From positions 134,891,241 through 134,955,240 of the forward strand of contig OY282559.1 in the NCBI GenBank assembly GCA_958295665.1: a stretch of DNA of 64,000 nucleotides, in the 5' to 3' direction. The stretch's first letter is position 1, and every line of letters begins with the position of its first letter. Made by a program: the position numbers and the translations under genes. Positions 10,234-19,426 of the stretch are shown here, piece by piece. This stretch comes from Tipula vernalis (Eukaryota; Arthropoda; Insecta; Diptera; Tipulidae). Under the pieces are notes generated by a model. It had not been told where the DNA came from, did no database searches, and saw only the letters and a program-made list of their open reading frames with translations.

Positions 10234-11110
10234 GTGTCCACCAAAATGGTCCTTGGTGGAACAGGGTGCTGGAAAAATAAGGAAAGCTATTTAACAAGGC
10301 AAAACATATTGGGTGAGTTTACATTGGGCTTGACTGAATTTAATCTCGAACTAAGGATATCAAAAAGGGCAACTTATAGAAGTTTCTGTGTAGGAATGAA
10401 TGAATTGCCTTTTGCAGCGCGGCTCCAAGATGTCCTTTCCAGAGATTATGCCAATGGCAGAGGATTGCTCCAGAGGGTAATCGGGAGTTTCACTGATTGC
10501 CGGAAAGAAACAATTACTTTTCTTTTAGAGACCTATTTTCGGAACTCTATAGTCAGGGAATCTCAGGAAAGTTCTTATGATGATTTATGAATTAGGGTCT
10601 GGAGTCTTTCTGGAAGGATTATCACGCCCTCTAAAGTGAGATGGGCCATTATCTCTTTTAAACCTTTAAGTCAGCTAGAAGATATGGTATTTCTACAGCC
10701 TTACTGCTGAAGGGTATTGAAGAAATTCTCCACAGCATGGTTCCGATTCCAAAACTTTGGAGGAGAATAAATATGGTTTTTATAGCTTCAAGACATCCAA
10801 CCCAATTGGCCTCACGTCGTTTCTGCTGAAGACGATGAAAATAGTTTGGCATCAGCACTTCAAAAGTGAGAGCCTTATAGGAAATCTTCTGAATCGAAAT
10901 CAGTTTGCATATGAAACTAGAAAATCCACGGTGATCTCCTAGAGCATCTTAGCGGACAAGTCACTAAGATTGAGAGAGCGATTGCTGGAAAATAAATCGC
11001 CTTTGTGTTTTCGACATTCTGTGCCTTTGTGTACATTGAGAGGGTTTTGATGATACCTCCTAACAGGGGTTTGCGCCTCTCACAATTAAATAGATTCATT
11101 CCACGCTGAA
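10234..11110 (+). pseudogene. LINE reverse transcriptase, broken
   Basis: The first 118 codons (10234-10590) are open and contain ISKRATYRSFCVGMNELPFA and RDYANGRGLLQRVIGSF, the region upstream of the RT fingers in LOA-like LINEs. Next come LKGIEEILHSMVPIPKLWRRI, a frameshift, PIGLTSFLLKTM, NQFAYETRKST and a degraded motif A region near 11000. The YADD motif is not recognisable. Clearly non-functional. Confidence 0.7.
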
Positions 11111-11504
11111 ATAAAGGAAAATTACAGTTAAATTGGACAGTGAATCAGTTGCCATTAGAGGTAAAGAGGCGTTCCCAAAGAGGCGTTTTATCTCCATTAT
11201 TATGGTCTTTGGTTATTGAAAGGCTACTGATACTTATGAGTAGCCATGGATCGTAATCAGAGTTAAATTTGATGAAATCATCTTCAAACCCATGCAGGAT
11301 GCACTCAACATATGGAATTGGTGTATTCATGAAGGACTTAGCACTTAGAGCTATCTCTTATCTAGGGCTTATCCTTGATCAAAAACTGAATTGAAAACAA
11401 CATTTATTTTAAATATCAGAATAGAGCCACCAAAGCCTCTCATTTGACGAACTTGCGGTTCACAAAGAAGACTTGGTTCAACAATTGGCAGCCACAAATA
11501 AGGT

Positions 11505-11895
11505 AATACTTATGTGAGTGCCGAGGCACTGCGGAATCGCGGCGAATGAGGCTGCTGATGACCTTAACCTCGTCATTTCCGCGTCACCTTAAGGCATTGG
11601 TAGAACACTGGGAGATTTATATCACCTTCGTTAACCATAGTTAATGAGCTCCTCGCACTTAGAAACTTGGTTTTCTCACAGGTCATGTGTCCTTAAAATT
11701 TCACCTTCATAACAAGGGCTCCCTGTACGACAGATGGATGTTCTATAGCAATGTACATCCATTTTCCTCATTTTCCGCCAACGGCTACAACACAGGTGGG
11801 AGAACATTGAGCCGAGATAAAGTGATGCAGCTACTGTTCGGAGATAATATCAGGTTTATTAGGTGCCTGAATATCGACTGTTTGATTAACTAAGT
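11505..11895 (+). pseudogene. LINE RNase H and C-terminal tail, broken
   Basis: VPRHCGIAANEAADDLNLV near 11516-11570 is the classic end of an RNase H domain (VPGHxGIxGNExAD). A stop follows, then LTGHVSLKFHLHNKG and a C-terminal block ending near 11892, which correspond to the conserved tail after RNase H in LOA/I-type LINEs. RNase H removes the RNA template during target-primed reverse transcription. Confidence 0.7.
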
Positions 11896-11949
11896 AGGTC
11901 CAGATCACTAAATAAATAATAAGCACACATGGAAACAAAGTAATCGGAA

Positions 11950-12800
11950 CAAAAAAAATAATGAAGTTGCTTCCATTGGGCATATAAACCCAGTCATTGG
12001 GGAAAATGTGAAATAAACAAGGTTGAACCCTGAGGGACGCCGGAAATTACAGGAAGGAAATCAGACAAAGAATTATCGAAAAAAACTGCCTGAGAACGAT
12101 TAGAAAGATAGTTCTAAGTAATTCTGTGATTAATAGGATTAATAGCCTTAGAAAAATCTAACAAAGTTAAAGAGGTCAATTTCCTATTATTCATATTACG
12201 CCTAATCTCTTTCTAACACCTCCCTCCCCCCGCCCCTGCCCCCCGCCCCGATCGAATTTAACTTTTAATAACTATAACAAAAGCTTTAGACAGAGAACTT
12301 AAAATGCTAATTGCCCGAAAATGGGATAGCTTCCACTGATCTGGATAGGAAGAGGACGCGAGAATAAAATAAAGATATCTAACAAGTATTTTGAGGCGAA
12401 AGGGAATACTCGAAAAACGAATTTTAAATTGACATTATCTAGATCAGAAGATGCCGATTTAACCTTTCAAATAGCACATTTTAAATCCTTGGGAGAAATT
12501 TTGAAGAAGAAGACGAATAGGAGGACGCGTTAGGGAACAAATAAACGGTACTACTGCTTCAGTTCAAACTGAAGCAAAAATAACTATTAATGTTATTTGG
12601 TTTGAAAATTCCACTATAACTACTCTTGGTAGGAAGGAAGGCGTCTAATTTACCCTTGAAAAAATTACGTTTAGCAATCTGAACTAACCTTTCCCATAAA
12701 TGATATTTACTAACTCTAATACTAGTGGCATTCAAAATTTCCTGAGAAAACCAGGGCGTAGATTTGGCTTTGAAAGTAACCTATGAGTTGAAAAATTCAA
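11950..12800 (-). pseudogene. LINE reverse transcriptase, partial and broken
   Basis: STPWFSQEILNATSIR and VQIAKRNFFKGKLDAFLPTK (12780-12640) are the usual segment between endonuclease and RT. The RT itself shows LTLLDFSKAIN (motif A with its catalytic Asp, about 12170-12140), YLSNRSQAVFF, then VISGVPQGST (motif B, about 12050-12020). No YADD follows because the copy ends or degrades at 11950. Confidence 0.7.
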
Positions 12801-12878
12801 TTTGGCTGGTTGGAGTACTGAGGCAAAAAATATCCTCCCAAGTAACCAAGTTACAAACTAGGTAAAGACGGGAATTTT

Positions 12879-13540
12879 CTATGCTAGAGAAATCTCTAAA
12901 GCTAGAACTATTAGATAACAGTTCACATAAAAAAATGAAGGATCATGATGTGATCCCGTACCGAGAGACAACTCATTGAAAAAACAAATAGAATTATTAG
13001 TAAAAGAGATGATATGGTCAATAAGAGAATAAGAGGCACCGCTAGCGGATGGACAACAGAACGTTGATGCCACAGTGTTATCTACGGAAAAATTAAGACT
13101 ATTTAAAGGATTAAAGTATTCTTGAGGGAAGGCGTAATTTTGGAGTAAATCAAAATTAAAGTCACCACATACATATATGTTTCATCGAACCTACAAGAGA
13201 AATAACTACACGAACTTTCTAAGTCTACAAGGGATTTTTTTAAATTCGGCGTACGACCTCTTACTTGTTTTTGGAGGGTTATAGACTGTACCGAATAAGA
13301 TTTTACGACCATTTATGAAAACTTGACAAATAAAAACTCTAAATCCTATAGCAACAAATCTAAAATGGAAGAAGGTATGGTAACTAATCTATCCTTTATG
13401 TGATCACATACAAACATACATAAACGACCAATATTAAGGGGAGGTACCATCTTATCTTTTCTAAATATATTACATAAAACCTTGGATGGCCAAAGCTGAA
13501 CTAGGGATATTTGGGTTTAAAAAGATCTCAAAGAAACAAA
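12879..13540 (-). pseudogene. LINE APE-type endonuclease, broken
   Basis: Blocks on the minus strand in order: SETFLNPNIPSSALAIQGF-like wording near 13535-13480, GDFNFDLLQNY at about 13165-13135 (GDFN is the catalytic motif of this nuclease family), and SYSLIDHIISF with a GSHHDPSFFY ending near 12960-12930 (the closing D/H motif). The frame changes at least twice between blocks. Confidence 0.7.
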
Positions 13541-13641
13541 CTATATCGATAAGTTACAAATTTATTTTTCTTTCTTTAATCGTGATATTTGTTTAAAAAA
13601 CATTCTACTTTCTAGTGTCAATTTACAACTAAAATTTCTTT

Positions 13642-14369
13642 TAGAAAGAGAAAGTTTGTCTGTATTAAATCAATAATATTCTTTCGGCTTTTTATAGACA
13701 AAATATATTAAAAATAATGGCATTCACAACAATTTCGACTTGTTAATCAGAAAAAATGAAGAGGCCAATCATTTATAAATATATCTACCAGAAAAAGTAG
13801 AAATATCAAAATCCCAACCGTACTTTAACCCGAGGTCAATACAAAGTGTATCGACTCCAAAAGATGTATATTTTTAATATATTTTGTCTATAAAAAGCCA
13901 AAAGAATCTTATTGATTTAATACATACAAACTTTCTCTTTCTATTATTTGTTTGGGCATAAAACACATAGAAATGAGAGTTTTTCTTGAGTTTTCTGATT
14001 TAATGAATTTTATAATTCGCTAAGTCAATGCGTTCTTACCTCATACGTAATGTATGAAGTTAGAATTTTATTTTTGTAGTTTGGTCGTAGCTACCTGATG
14101 AGTAGATCGAACTTTTTGTTTGTACGAACTTATCAGTACGAAACCAAACTACCACAGAGAAAGCTCAAGGAAAGTTTTCATTTTTTGGAGTCGATACACT
14201 TTGTATTGGCCTCGGGTTAAAGTACGGGTGGGATTTTGATATTTCTAATTTTTCTGGTATATATATTTATAAATGATTGGCCTCTTTACTTTTTCTGATT
14301 CACAAGTCGAAATTGTTGTGAATGCCATTATTTTTAATATATTTTGTCTATAAAAAGCCGAAAGAATCT
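13642..14369. repeat. Palindrome built of Penelope-element terminal fragments
   Basis: Two arms of about 187 bp, 13678-13863 and 14183-14369, are near-perfect inverted repeats. The right arm continues into the minus-strand PLE at 14370 and is its 3' untranslated end. A third piece, 13869-13943, is an inverted copy of 13642-13716. The 319-bp centre (13864-14182) contains that third piece and a hammerhead ribozyme motif. Three partial copies of one element terminus thus lie in alternating orientation. Confidence 0.85.
14076..14152 (+). ncRNA. Hammerhead ribozyme motif
   Basis: All core elements are present in order. Stem III is a perfect 10-bp helix, GTAGTTTGGT (14076-14085) with ACCAAACTAC (14143-14152). 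The cleavage-site base is C at 14086 (GUC). Stem I is the 8-nt palindrome GTAGCTAC (14087-14094). The core CTGATGA lies at 14095-14101. Stem II starts GTA/TAC (14102-14104 with 14137-14139), continues GAT/ATC, and ends in a CGAAC-TTTTT-GTTTG hairpin. GAA at 14140-14142 completes the core. PLEs are known to carry hammerhead ribozymes. Stem I lacks room for a normal loop in cis, so activity may need pairing between two copies. Confidence 0.75.
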
Positions 14370-14429
14370 TAAAATTTTTGTTGTTAAAATTGAAATTATT
14401 TTTCTGTGTTCTGTGTTGTCTGTTGTGGC

Positions 14430-14765
14430 GCTGTTGATATACATATTTCAAATTCTTCCACTCTATCTAATGGATAGAGATTAAGTTGCCCTTGCTAAAT
14501 CTGTGTAGAATTTTAAGGTTGGTTTCTTAATTAGTATATGTGTGGTCATCTTCCGCTAAATATTGTGCATAATTTAATTTGTATTTATTCCGCATCTGTT
14601 TAAGTTCGTCTGTGTGTTCTTTAAATCGTAATGTAAACGAACGTCCCGTTTGACCAATATAAAACTGTTCACAATCATTACATGACAGTCGGTAAATTCC
14701 GCTTTCTTGTTGTTCTTTCTTTTGAGTTCGTGATAAATGCGAACATTTTCGATTGGTTTAGCCAT
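14430..14765 (-). pseudogene. PLE GIY-YIG endonuclease domain
   Basis: In one minus-strand frame, near 14705-14510, GIYRLSCNDC is followed by FYIGQTGRSFTLRFKEH. These are the two signature strands of the GIY-YIG nuclease, with the two conserved Cys that PLE endonucleases carry between them. The domain nicks DNA for integration. An in-frame stop after EDDHTYTN and a second one further on interrupt the C-terminal tail. Confidence 0.8.
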
Positions 14766-14892
14766 ATTGATGCATAATTCCCATATTTATGCCATATTGA
14801 TATGGGTGTAGCCATATTGATGCATAATTCGTTTTAGTACGAGTACGTTAGACCGAAATATATTTTGTTGTTTTTATTAATACGTAATGTGG

Positions 14893-15472
14893 TTAGCTAG
14901 TGTAGTTGTATTTTATTTTGAATTTGATGCGTTCTATAGTGTCTTCTGTGTATCCATTTTTAATAGCTATGTGTTTTATGGTAGTTAATTCGTCTTCATA
15001 ATCTGTTTTCTGCATTGGTATACTATTTAGTCGGTTTATTGGATGGTAATATACGGTTATTTTATGTTGATACGGGTGGTGTGATGTATTATGTGCAGTG
15101 TGATCAGTTTGAGTTGGTTTACGGCATTTTTTGAAGTTGTGTTTATTGTTTATGTTTTGTTCTGTTAAATTCAAGAAATTAATATTTTTGTTGGATTCTA
15201 ATTCTAGTGTAAATTTAATGTTTTTGTGCATATTATTGATAAAAACATGCATATTGTTGAGTTGGCGATGTGTTCCTTTGAATAGCAGCGAAATGTCATC
15301 CACATATCGATGCCAATATAAAATGTTGTTTATGTATTTATTTTTATGATTTATTATGAATTCGTTTTCTATATAAGTAATTTAGATAAATGTTAGCTAA
15401 TGTTCTTGATAGTGGGCTTCCCATTGGTAAACCCTCAGTTTTATTGTAGAATTTATTGTTAGACTGGAAATA
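14893..15472 (-). pseudogene. PLE reverse transcriptase, C-terminal half
   Basis: Motif B GLPMGSPLSRTLANIYL lies at about 15432-15385 and motif C, RYVDDISLLF, at about 15309-15280 (YVDD codons 15295-15306). ELESNKNINFLNL follows, typical of PLE RT after the YVDD. A frameshift lies near 15360 between motifs B and C. PLE RTs are related to telomerase. The motif B side is cut off by the mariner insertion at 15472. Confidence 0.85.
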
Positions 15473-16724
15473 TTGGGTGTACAAATAAATTTCCGACCTT
15501 TTTAGATAGGTGTCGTTAGTATCCCTGCTAGCATATTATTTAATCGGGCAATACATGTTTTTTGGAGGTTAGATGCCAAGCATGAATAATTACTAGTGAC
15601 ATTTGTTCAAAGCGTAAACAACAATTATTTTCATGTAATTGAAAATGTCGAATTTTGTGCCCAAAAAACAACATGGAAAATGCAGCGGAAACAAATCGTT
15701 TCCTTGTGGAAGTTTACGGTTAACATGCTCCATCGAAAACAACATGCAAAGAGTCGTTTCAACGATTCAAAGTTGGTGATTTTGATGTAAGAGACAAAGA
15801 ACGTGAAGGCAGACCAAGAAAATTTGAAGATACAGAATTGGAAGAATGGCTTGATGTGGACCCTTGTCAGACTGAAAAACAATTGGCAGAAGAGTTGAAT
15901 ATTACCCAATAATGTGTTTCGCAACGTATACATGCAATGGGATTGGTTCAGAAGCTGGGAAATTGGGTGCCACACAAATTGAAAGAAAGGGACATGGAAC
16001 GTCGGAAAACCATGTGCGAATTGTTGCTTAAACGACAACAAAGGAAGGGGTTTTTGCATCGGATCATCACTGGGGATGAAAAATGGATCCATTATGACAA
16101 TCCAAAGGGCAAACCAGCGTGGGTCAAGCCAGGTGAACCAGGGCCGTCGACACCAAAAGCAAATGTCCATGGTTCGATGGTGATGCTTTGTATTTGGTGG
16201 GATATGAAGGGTGTCGTCTATTATGAGCTGCTGAAAGAGCGTGAAACCATTACGGGACAAGTTTATCGACGACAACTGATGGTTTTAAAGCAAGCTATAG
16301 ATGCAAAACGACCGGAATGGGACAAAAGGCACAAACAGATTATTTTGCAACACTACAACGCTAGGCCACATGTTGCTATACCTGTCAAAAATTACTTGGA
16401 CTGGCAGAACTGGGAAATTCTACCCCACCCGCCATATTCACCAGACATTGCTCCCTCTGATTACCACTTGTTCCGGTCGATGCAATCAGCCTTGGCACAG
16501 CAGCACTTCACTTCATATGAAAACGTCCAAAAATCGGTCGATGACTGGATCGCCTCGAAACCACCAGACTTCTTCCTTCAGGGAATCCGTTTATTACCTG
16601 AACGATGGGCGAAGCTTATTGCTTCCGAAGGAGCATACTTTGAATAAAACATTCTTTCATTTTCTACATGAACTAATGTCTTTTATTTCAGTAAAAAAGG
16701 TCGGAAATTTATTTGTACACCCAA
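15473..16724 (+). mobile_element. mariner-family DNA transposon, full length
   Basis: The terminal inverted repeats are 31 bp and identical: TTGGGTGTACAAATAAATTT and so on at 15473-15503, complement at 16694-16724. TA precedes the left end (15471-15472), but TG, not TA, follows the right end, so one target duplication has mutated. The 1252-bp length is normal for mariner. It interrupts the RT of PLE copy 1, whose motifs continue on both sides, so it inserted after that PLE. Confidence 0.95.
15673..16647 (+). pseudogene. mariner transposase, two stops and catalytic change
   Basis: One frame of 324 codons runs from ATG 15673 (MENAAETNRFLVEVYG) to the stop at 16645-16647, with two in-frame TAA codons at 15721-15723 and 15910-15912. 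N-terminal helix-turn-helix DNA-binding region, then the catalytic core: GDEKWIHYDNP (Asp135), QHYNARPH at residue 228 and YSPDIAPSDYHLF (Asp263), with 34 residues between the last two. The second catalytic Asp (normally HDNA) is Tyr here. The WVPHKL linker motif is present. Two stops plus the Asp-to-Tyr change make it inactive. The uninterrupted part is 15937-16647. Confidence 0.95.
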
Positions 16725-17095
16725 TGGTTTTGTTTTGTTATTGTATATAATAGTCGTTACTTCCGTTATGGTTGTAGTGGGAAATTACTTTCTTTTACAT
16801 GTTTAATGAACCAATATAAAAAGGGAAATTACTTTCAGCTAATATTCTTGTAGTTAGCTTAATGCTTGTAACATCAAATGACAGATTGAATTTTGTCAAC
16901 TAATTGCATATTGTTATATACGGAATAATCTTTTTTAAGTTTAAGACGGGTGCTCAATTTTTTGTCATATTCCGTTACATACATTATAACTGCTGTGTTC
17001 TCTTTATCTGCTTTCGTGATGAGAGCGTTGTTTTCTGCTAATTTGTGCTTAATTCTTTTTAAAGTTGTCGCATTTGAAACTGTTTTTTAAATAGT
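16725..17095 (-). pseudogene. PLE reverse transcriptase, N-terminal half
   Basis: The minus strand reads TVSNATTLKRI, NNALITKADKENTAVIM and YVTEYDKKLSTR (about 17080-16950), the conserved N-terminal RT block of PLEs (TKADKGN). SFDVTSIKLTT near 16885-16855 is a decayed motif A. Frameshifts and a large deletion lie between them. The reading breaks at the mariner boundary and resumes at 15472. Confidence 0.75.
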
Positions 17096-17100
17096 GCCTA

Positions 17101-17705
17101 ATTATATAAACATCCGCATTAACAACAAATCACACGCTGCCCGAAAAGCAAAACAGAATGCTGAGAAAACATGGTTAAATAAATCAATAAAAGAATTATA
17201 TACGAAAATAGATGTTCTTACTACTAAAACTTATCATGCACAGTTACCTTTATCTGGAATATGCCACTAACTAAAATTTGATAGCATTATCACAAAAGTG
17301 GAAAAATAATGGAGGTACAAATGAGGAGAAAAAACCAAAATATCAAGAGAAAGTCACGAAAATTAAAAACAGCGAAAAGTTTGTCAACAACTGATGTCCC
17401 AAACAACATCTCATGCCAACACATTTTCTACAGAAGGCCAGATAACCTAACCGATATTGTATTCAACAAAAATGAAGAAGTCTTGAAATGAAGAAAACAA
17501 TAAACATCTATTTGATATCGAAAATGCTATATTAAAAACGGACAAAATTCATCGAGAAGAGATAAGAACATTGATTATCAGTAACGTACGTAAAATCAAG
17601 AAGGATACTCCAACAGTTAAGAAAACAGTTTCAAATGCGACAACTTTAAAAAGAATTACGAAAGCAGGTAAAGGGAACACAGCAGTCATAATGTATGTAA
17701 CGGAA
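17101..17705 (+). mobile_element. Inverted 5' fragment of the copy-1 PLE family
   Basis: On the plus strand, a degenerate N-terminal PLE region leads to TVKKTVSNATTLKRI, KGNTAVIMYVTEYG and a stop at about 17714. The same wording is read on the minus strand at 17080-16950, so this fragment and copy 1 are head to head with their junction at about 17096-17100. Between ATTLKRI and ITKAGK it lacks the short segment present in copy 1. Bipartite copies with an inverted 5' piece are typical of Penelope integrations. Confidence 0.75.
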
Positions 17706-17710
17706 TATGG

Positions 17711-17986
17711 CTAAAAAAATTCGTGTAAATGTGTTGACAAAGCACTCGTAAGCTCAGAACTCACTTTATTTAGATTCAATCTTTTTGCGTCTCTTTTAGG
17801 TTGACAAAACCTGGTGTTTAAAAGTTGTTTTGTTTGGCCAATATATGACTTATTACACTCACACACAACTTTGTACACAACATTCTTGTTGTTCCCTAAC
17901 GATGTCCGGTCTTTAAGAGACGAGAAAAGTGAATTACCAAAACTACTCCATGCCTTTCCAACTGTTTTGAAATTAAATTTACCCAA
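17711..17986 (-). pseudogene. PLE copy 2 GIY-YIG endonuclease
   Basis: This 91-residue frame holds VVYKVVCECNKSYIGQTKQL. The first signature strand is VYKV rather than GIY, while YIGQT and the spaced Cys pair (CEC) are kept, as in Penelope-clade endonucleases. It follows the RT at the normal place, but a frameshift at about 17990 separates the two. The C-terminus ends early at the junction with the neighbouring PLE fragment. Confidence 0.85.
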
Positions 17987-17994
17987 ACAGAACC

Positions 17995-19365
17995 TTATTT
18001 TTTCCTAAAAAGTGATTTCACGTAAGGAATTGATACATATCTGGCACGATTGTCTTCTAATGGTGGCACAATTTCTACGGATTGGCTATTTTCTGTGGAA
18101 TTTTTATGAATCGTTGAATTTATGATAGGGCTTATGAACGAATTTGGATAGCCATTATTAATGAGAGTACTTTTTAGGAGCCGAAAATTAATTTTGTGAA
18201 ATATTGGGTCAGAAAGTTCAAGAATTTTATTCGATAATAAGCTGACAGTATTTCTTTTATATGCTAATGGAAGATGAGAATGGAAATTTAGATATCTACC
18301 ATACCAAGTTGTTTTATTAAACCAATCCGTAGACAATGAACCATTTTCGTTACGTACAATAACAAGATCTAAAAAAGCCAACCTGTAGTTATTCTCTAAC
18401 TCTGCTGTAAATTTTATATTGATGTTAAAATTGTTGAAGGCTGCAAATAAAATATCTATTTTATCTGTAGGAATGGCTGTGACTATATCATCAAAGTAAC
18501 GGTAATAAAAAACTAGTTTAAAGTTGAGAGAATTCAGTACACTTTTTTCAACAAACTCCATAACTAACTCCGCAATAGCTGGACTGGTCGGTGAGCCCAT
18601 GGGGGAACCAACTAGTTGTTTATATATCTTGTTGTTGAATGTAAATTCCCAGTTTTGGAGAATTAACTCCATTGCTTCAATATACTGAACTTTTTTCAGC
18701 TTAGTCTTCGAATTCCTTTTAATTTCGGACCATCTCTCATTAATTAATGCTATTGCTAGTTTGCTATCTATGTTAGTAAAAAGTGATACCACATCCAACC
18801 AGAGGATTGTGTGATCTTGAGGTAAAACAATATTTTTAATTTTGTCCTTAAAGTCAACTGAATTTTTTACCGCTGTGGAAGATTTTCCAACAGTGTAGTT
18901 TAAAATTCGTGACACGAAGGCAGAAAGATGATATAAAGGAGTTCTGATCGAGCTTACTATGGGTCGGTACGGAGCATTCACTTTGTGGATTTTTGGTAAC
19001 CCATAAAGTCTTGCTACGACACCATGAAGACTTTTTATTGATTTCGTTTCAGAATCCGTTATTCTATCTTCATTATGCCAAGTGGTTACCATAGAATTTA
19101 ATTTTCTCTGTATGGACGCTGTACTATCCTTACTAATTTCTTTATAGAAATCCCTATCTTCTAACATGGACTGTATTTTGTTGACATAGTCACACCGATT
19201 TACAATTACAGTAGTATTGCCCTTGTCAGCTCTTGTAACCAAAATTTCAGGATGGTCACGCACAAATTTTTTTGAATTTGCAACATCTTTCCTGAAACTT
19301 ATGTCATCTACCGTTACACTCTGTCTAAGTCCACTCCGATTTTTAAAATTAGTTAAAATATTCAC
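17995..19365 (-). CDS. PLE copy 2 reverse transcriptase
   Basis: The open frame has 456 codons. TRADKGNTTVIV is at residues 44-55 and LPKIHK at 123-128. Motif A is WLDVVSLFTNI (Asp191), motif B GSPMGSPTSPAIAE (253-266), and motif C YRYFDDI with YFDD at 290-293 (YVDD is usual). The thumb region follows with LENNYRLAFLDLVI. The enzyme is the telomerase-related RT of Penelope elements. The listed ATG is probably internal: an upstream frame stays open to about 19440, where a frameshift separates it from the N-terminal ORF. The RT core itself is undamaged. Confidence 0.9.
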   Translation of the reverse strand: MNILTNFKNRSGLRQSVTVDDISFRKDVANSKKFVRDHPEILVTRADKGNTTVIVNRCDYVNKIQSMLEDRDFYKEISKDSTASIQRKLNSMVTTWHNEDRITDSETKSIKSLHGVVARLYGLPKIHKVNAPYRPIVSSIRTPLYHLSAFVSRILNYTVGKSSTAVKNSVDFKDKIKNIVLPQDHTILWLDVVSLFTNIDSKLAIALINERWSEIKRNSKTKLKKVQYIEAMELILQNWEFTFNNKIYKQLVGSPMGSPTSPAIAELVMEFVEKSVLNSLNFKLVFYYRYFDDIVTAIPTDKIDILFAAFNNFNINIKFTAELENNYRLAFLDLVIVRNENGSLSTDWFNKTTWYGRYLNFHSHLPLAYKRNTVSLLSNKILELSDPIFHKINFRLLKSTLINNGYPNSFISPIINSTIHKNSTENSQSVEIVPPLEDNRARYVSIPYVKSLFRKK

Positions 19366-19426
19366 TAGTTCATTCCGTAAAACTGGCTTATCTAATTGTT
19401 CGTCGCTATTGTGTATTAACGCGCCT

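Larger units (their letters stand above)
8570..11925 (+). mobile_element. LINE (non-LTR retrotransposon) with RNase H, decayed, plus strand
   Basis: A 3.3-kb relic keeps the order gag-like ORF1, APE-type endonuclease, reverse transcriptase, RNase H and C-terminal tail. Having both an APE endonuclease and RNase H points to the I/LOA group; the wording resembles LOA-type elements. Stops and frameshifts are scattered throughout. The 3' end lies near 11925, where an oppositely oriented LINE begins. A 99-codon frame at 8577-8876 at the left end has no recognised motif. Confidence 0.8.
11935..13560 (-). mobile_element. LINE of the CR1/Jockey type, minus strand, truncated
   Basis: On the minus strand this holds an APE endonuclease (about 13540-12880), a linker (12800-12600) and the first half of a reverse transcriptase (12600-11950). 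It ends just after the RT motif B region at the 3' end of the plus-strand LINE, so the two are tail to tail. The upstream end abuts the PLE palindrome at 13642. A very C-rich tract at 12219-12250 interrupts it. Confidence 0.75.
14370..17095 (-). mobile_element. Penelope-like element, copy 1, split by mariner
   Basis: On the minus strand, RT N-terminal part (17095-16725), mariner insertion (16724-15473), RT motifs B and C (15472-14893) and GIY-YIG endonuclease (about 14770-14510) follow in PLE order. Without mariner only about 1.47 kb remains, so the copy is internally deleted as well. It ends in the palindromic termini at 14369. An inverted 5' fragment of the same family starts at 17101. Confidence 0.85.

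Noticed and set aside
14430..14765. GIY-YIG homing endonuclease from a bacterial or phage source
   Set aside because: It follows a telomerase-like RT with YVDD on the same strand, which is the fixed arrangement of Penelope elements.
15631..16275. 214-codon minus-strand frame across the mariner
   Set aside because: It is antisense to the mariner transposase, whose plus-strand motifs are unmistakable.
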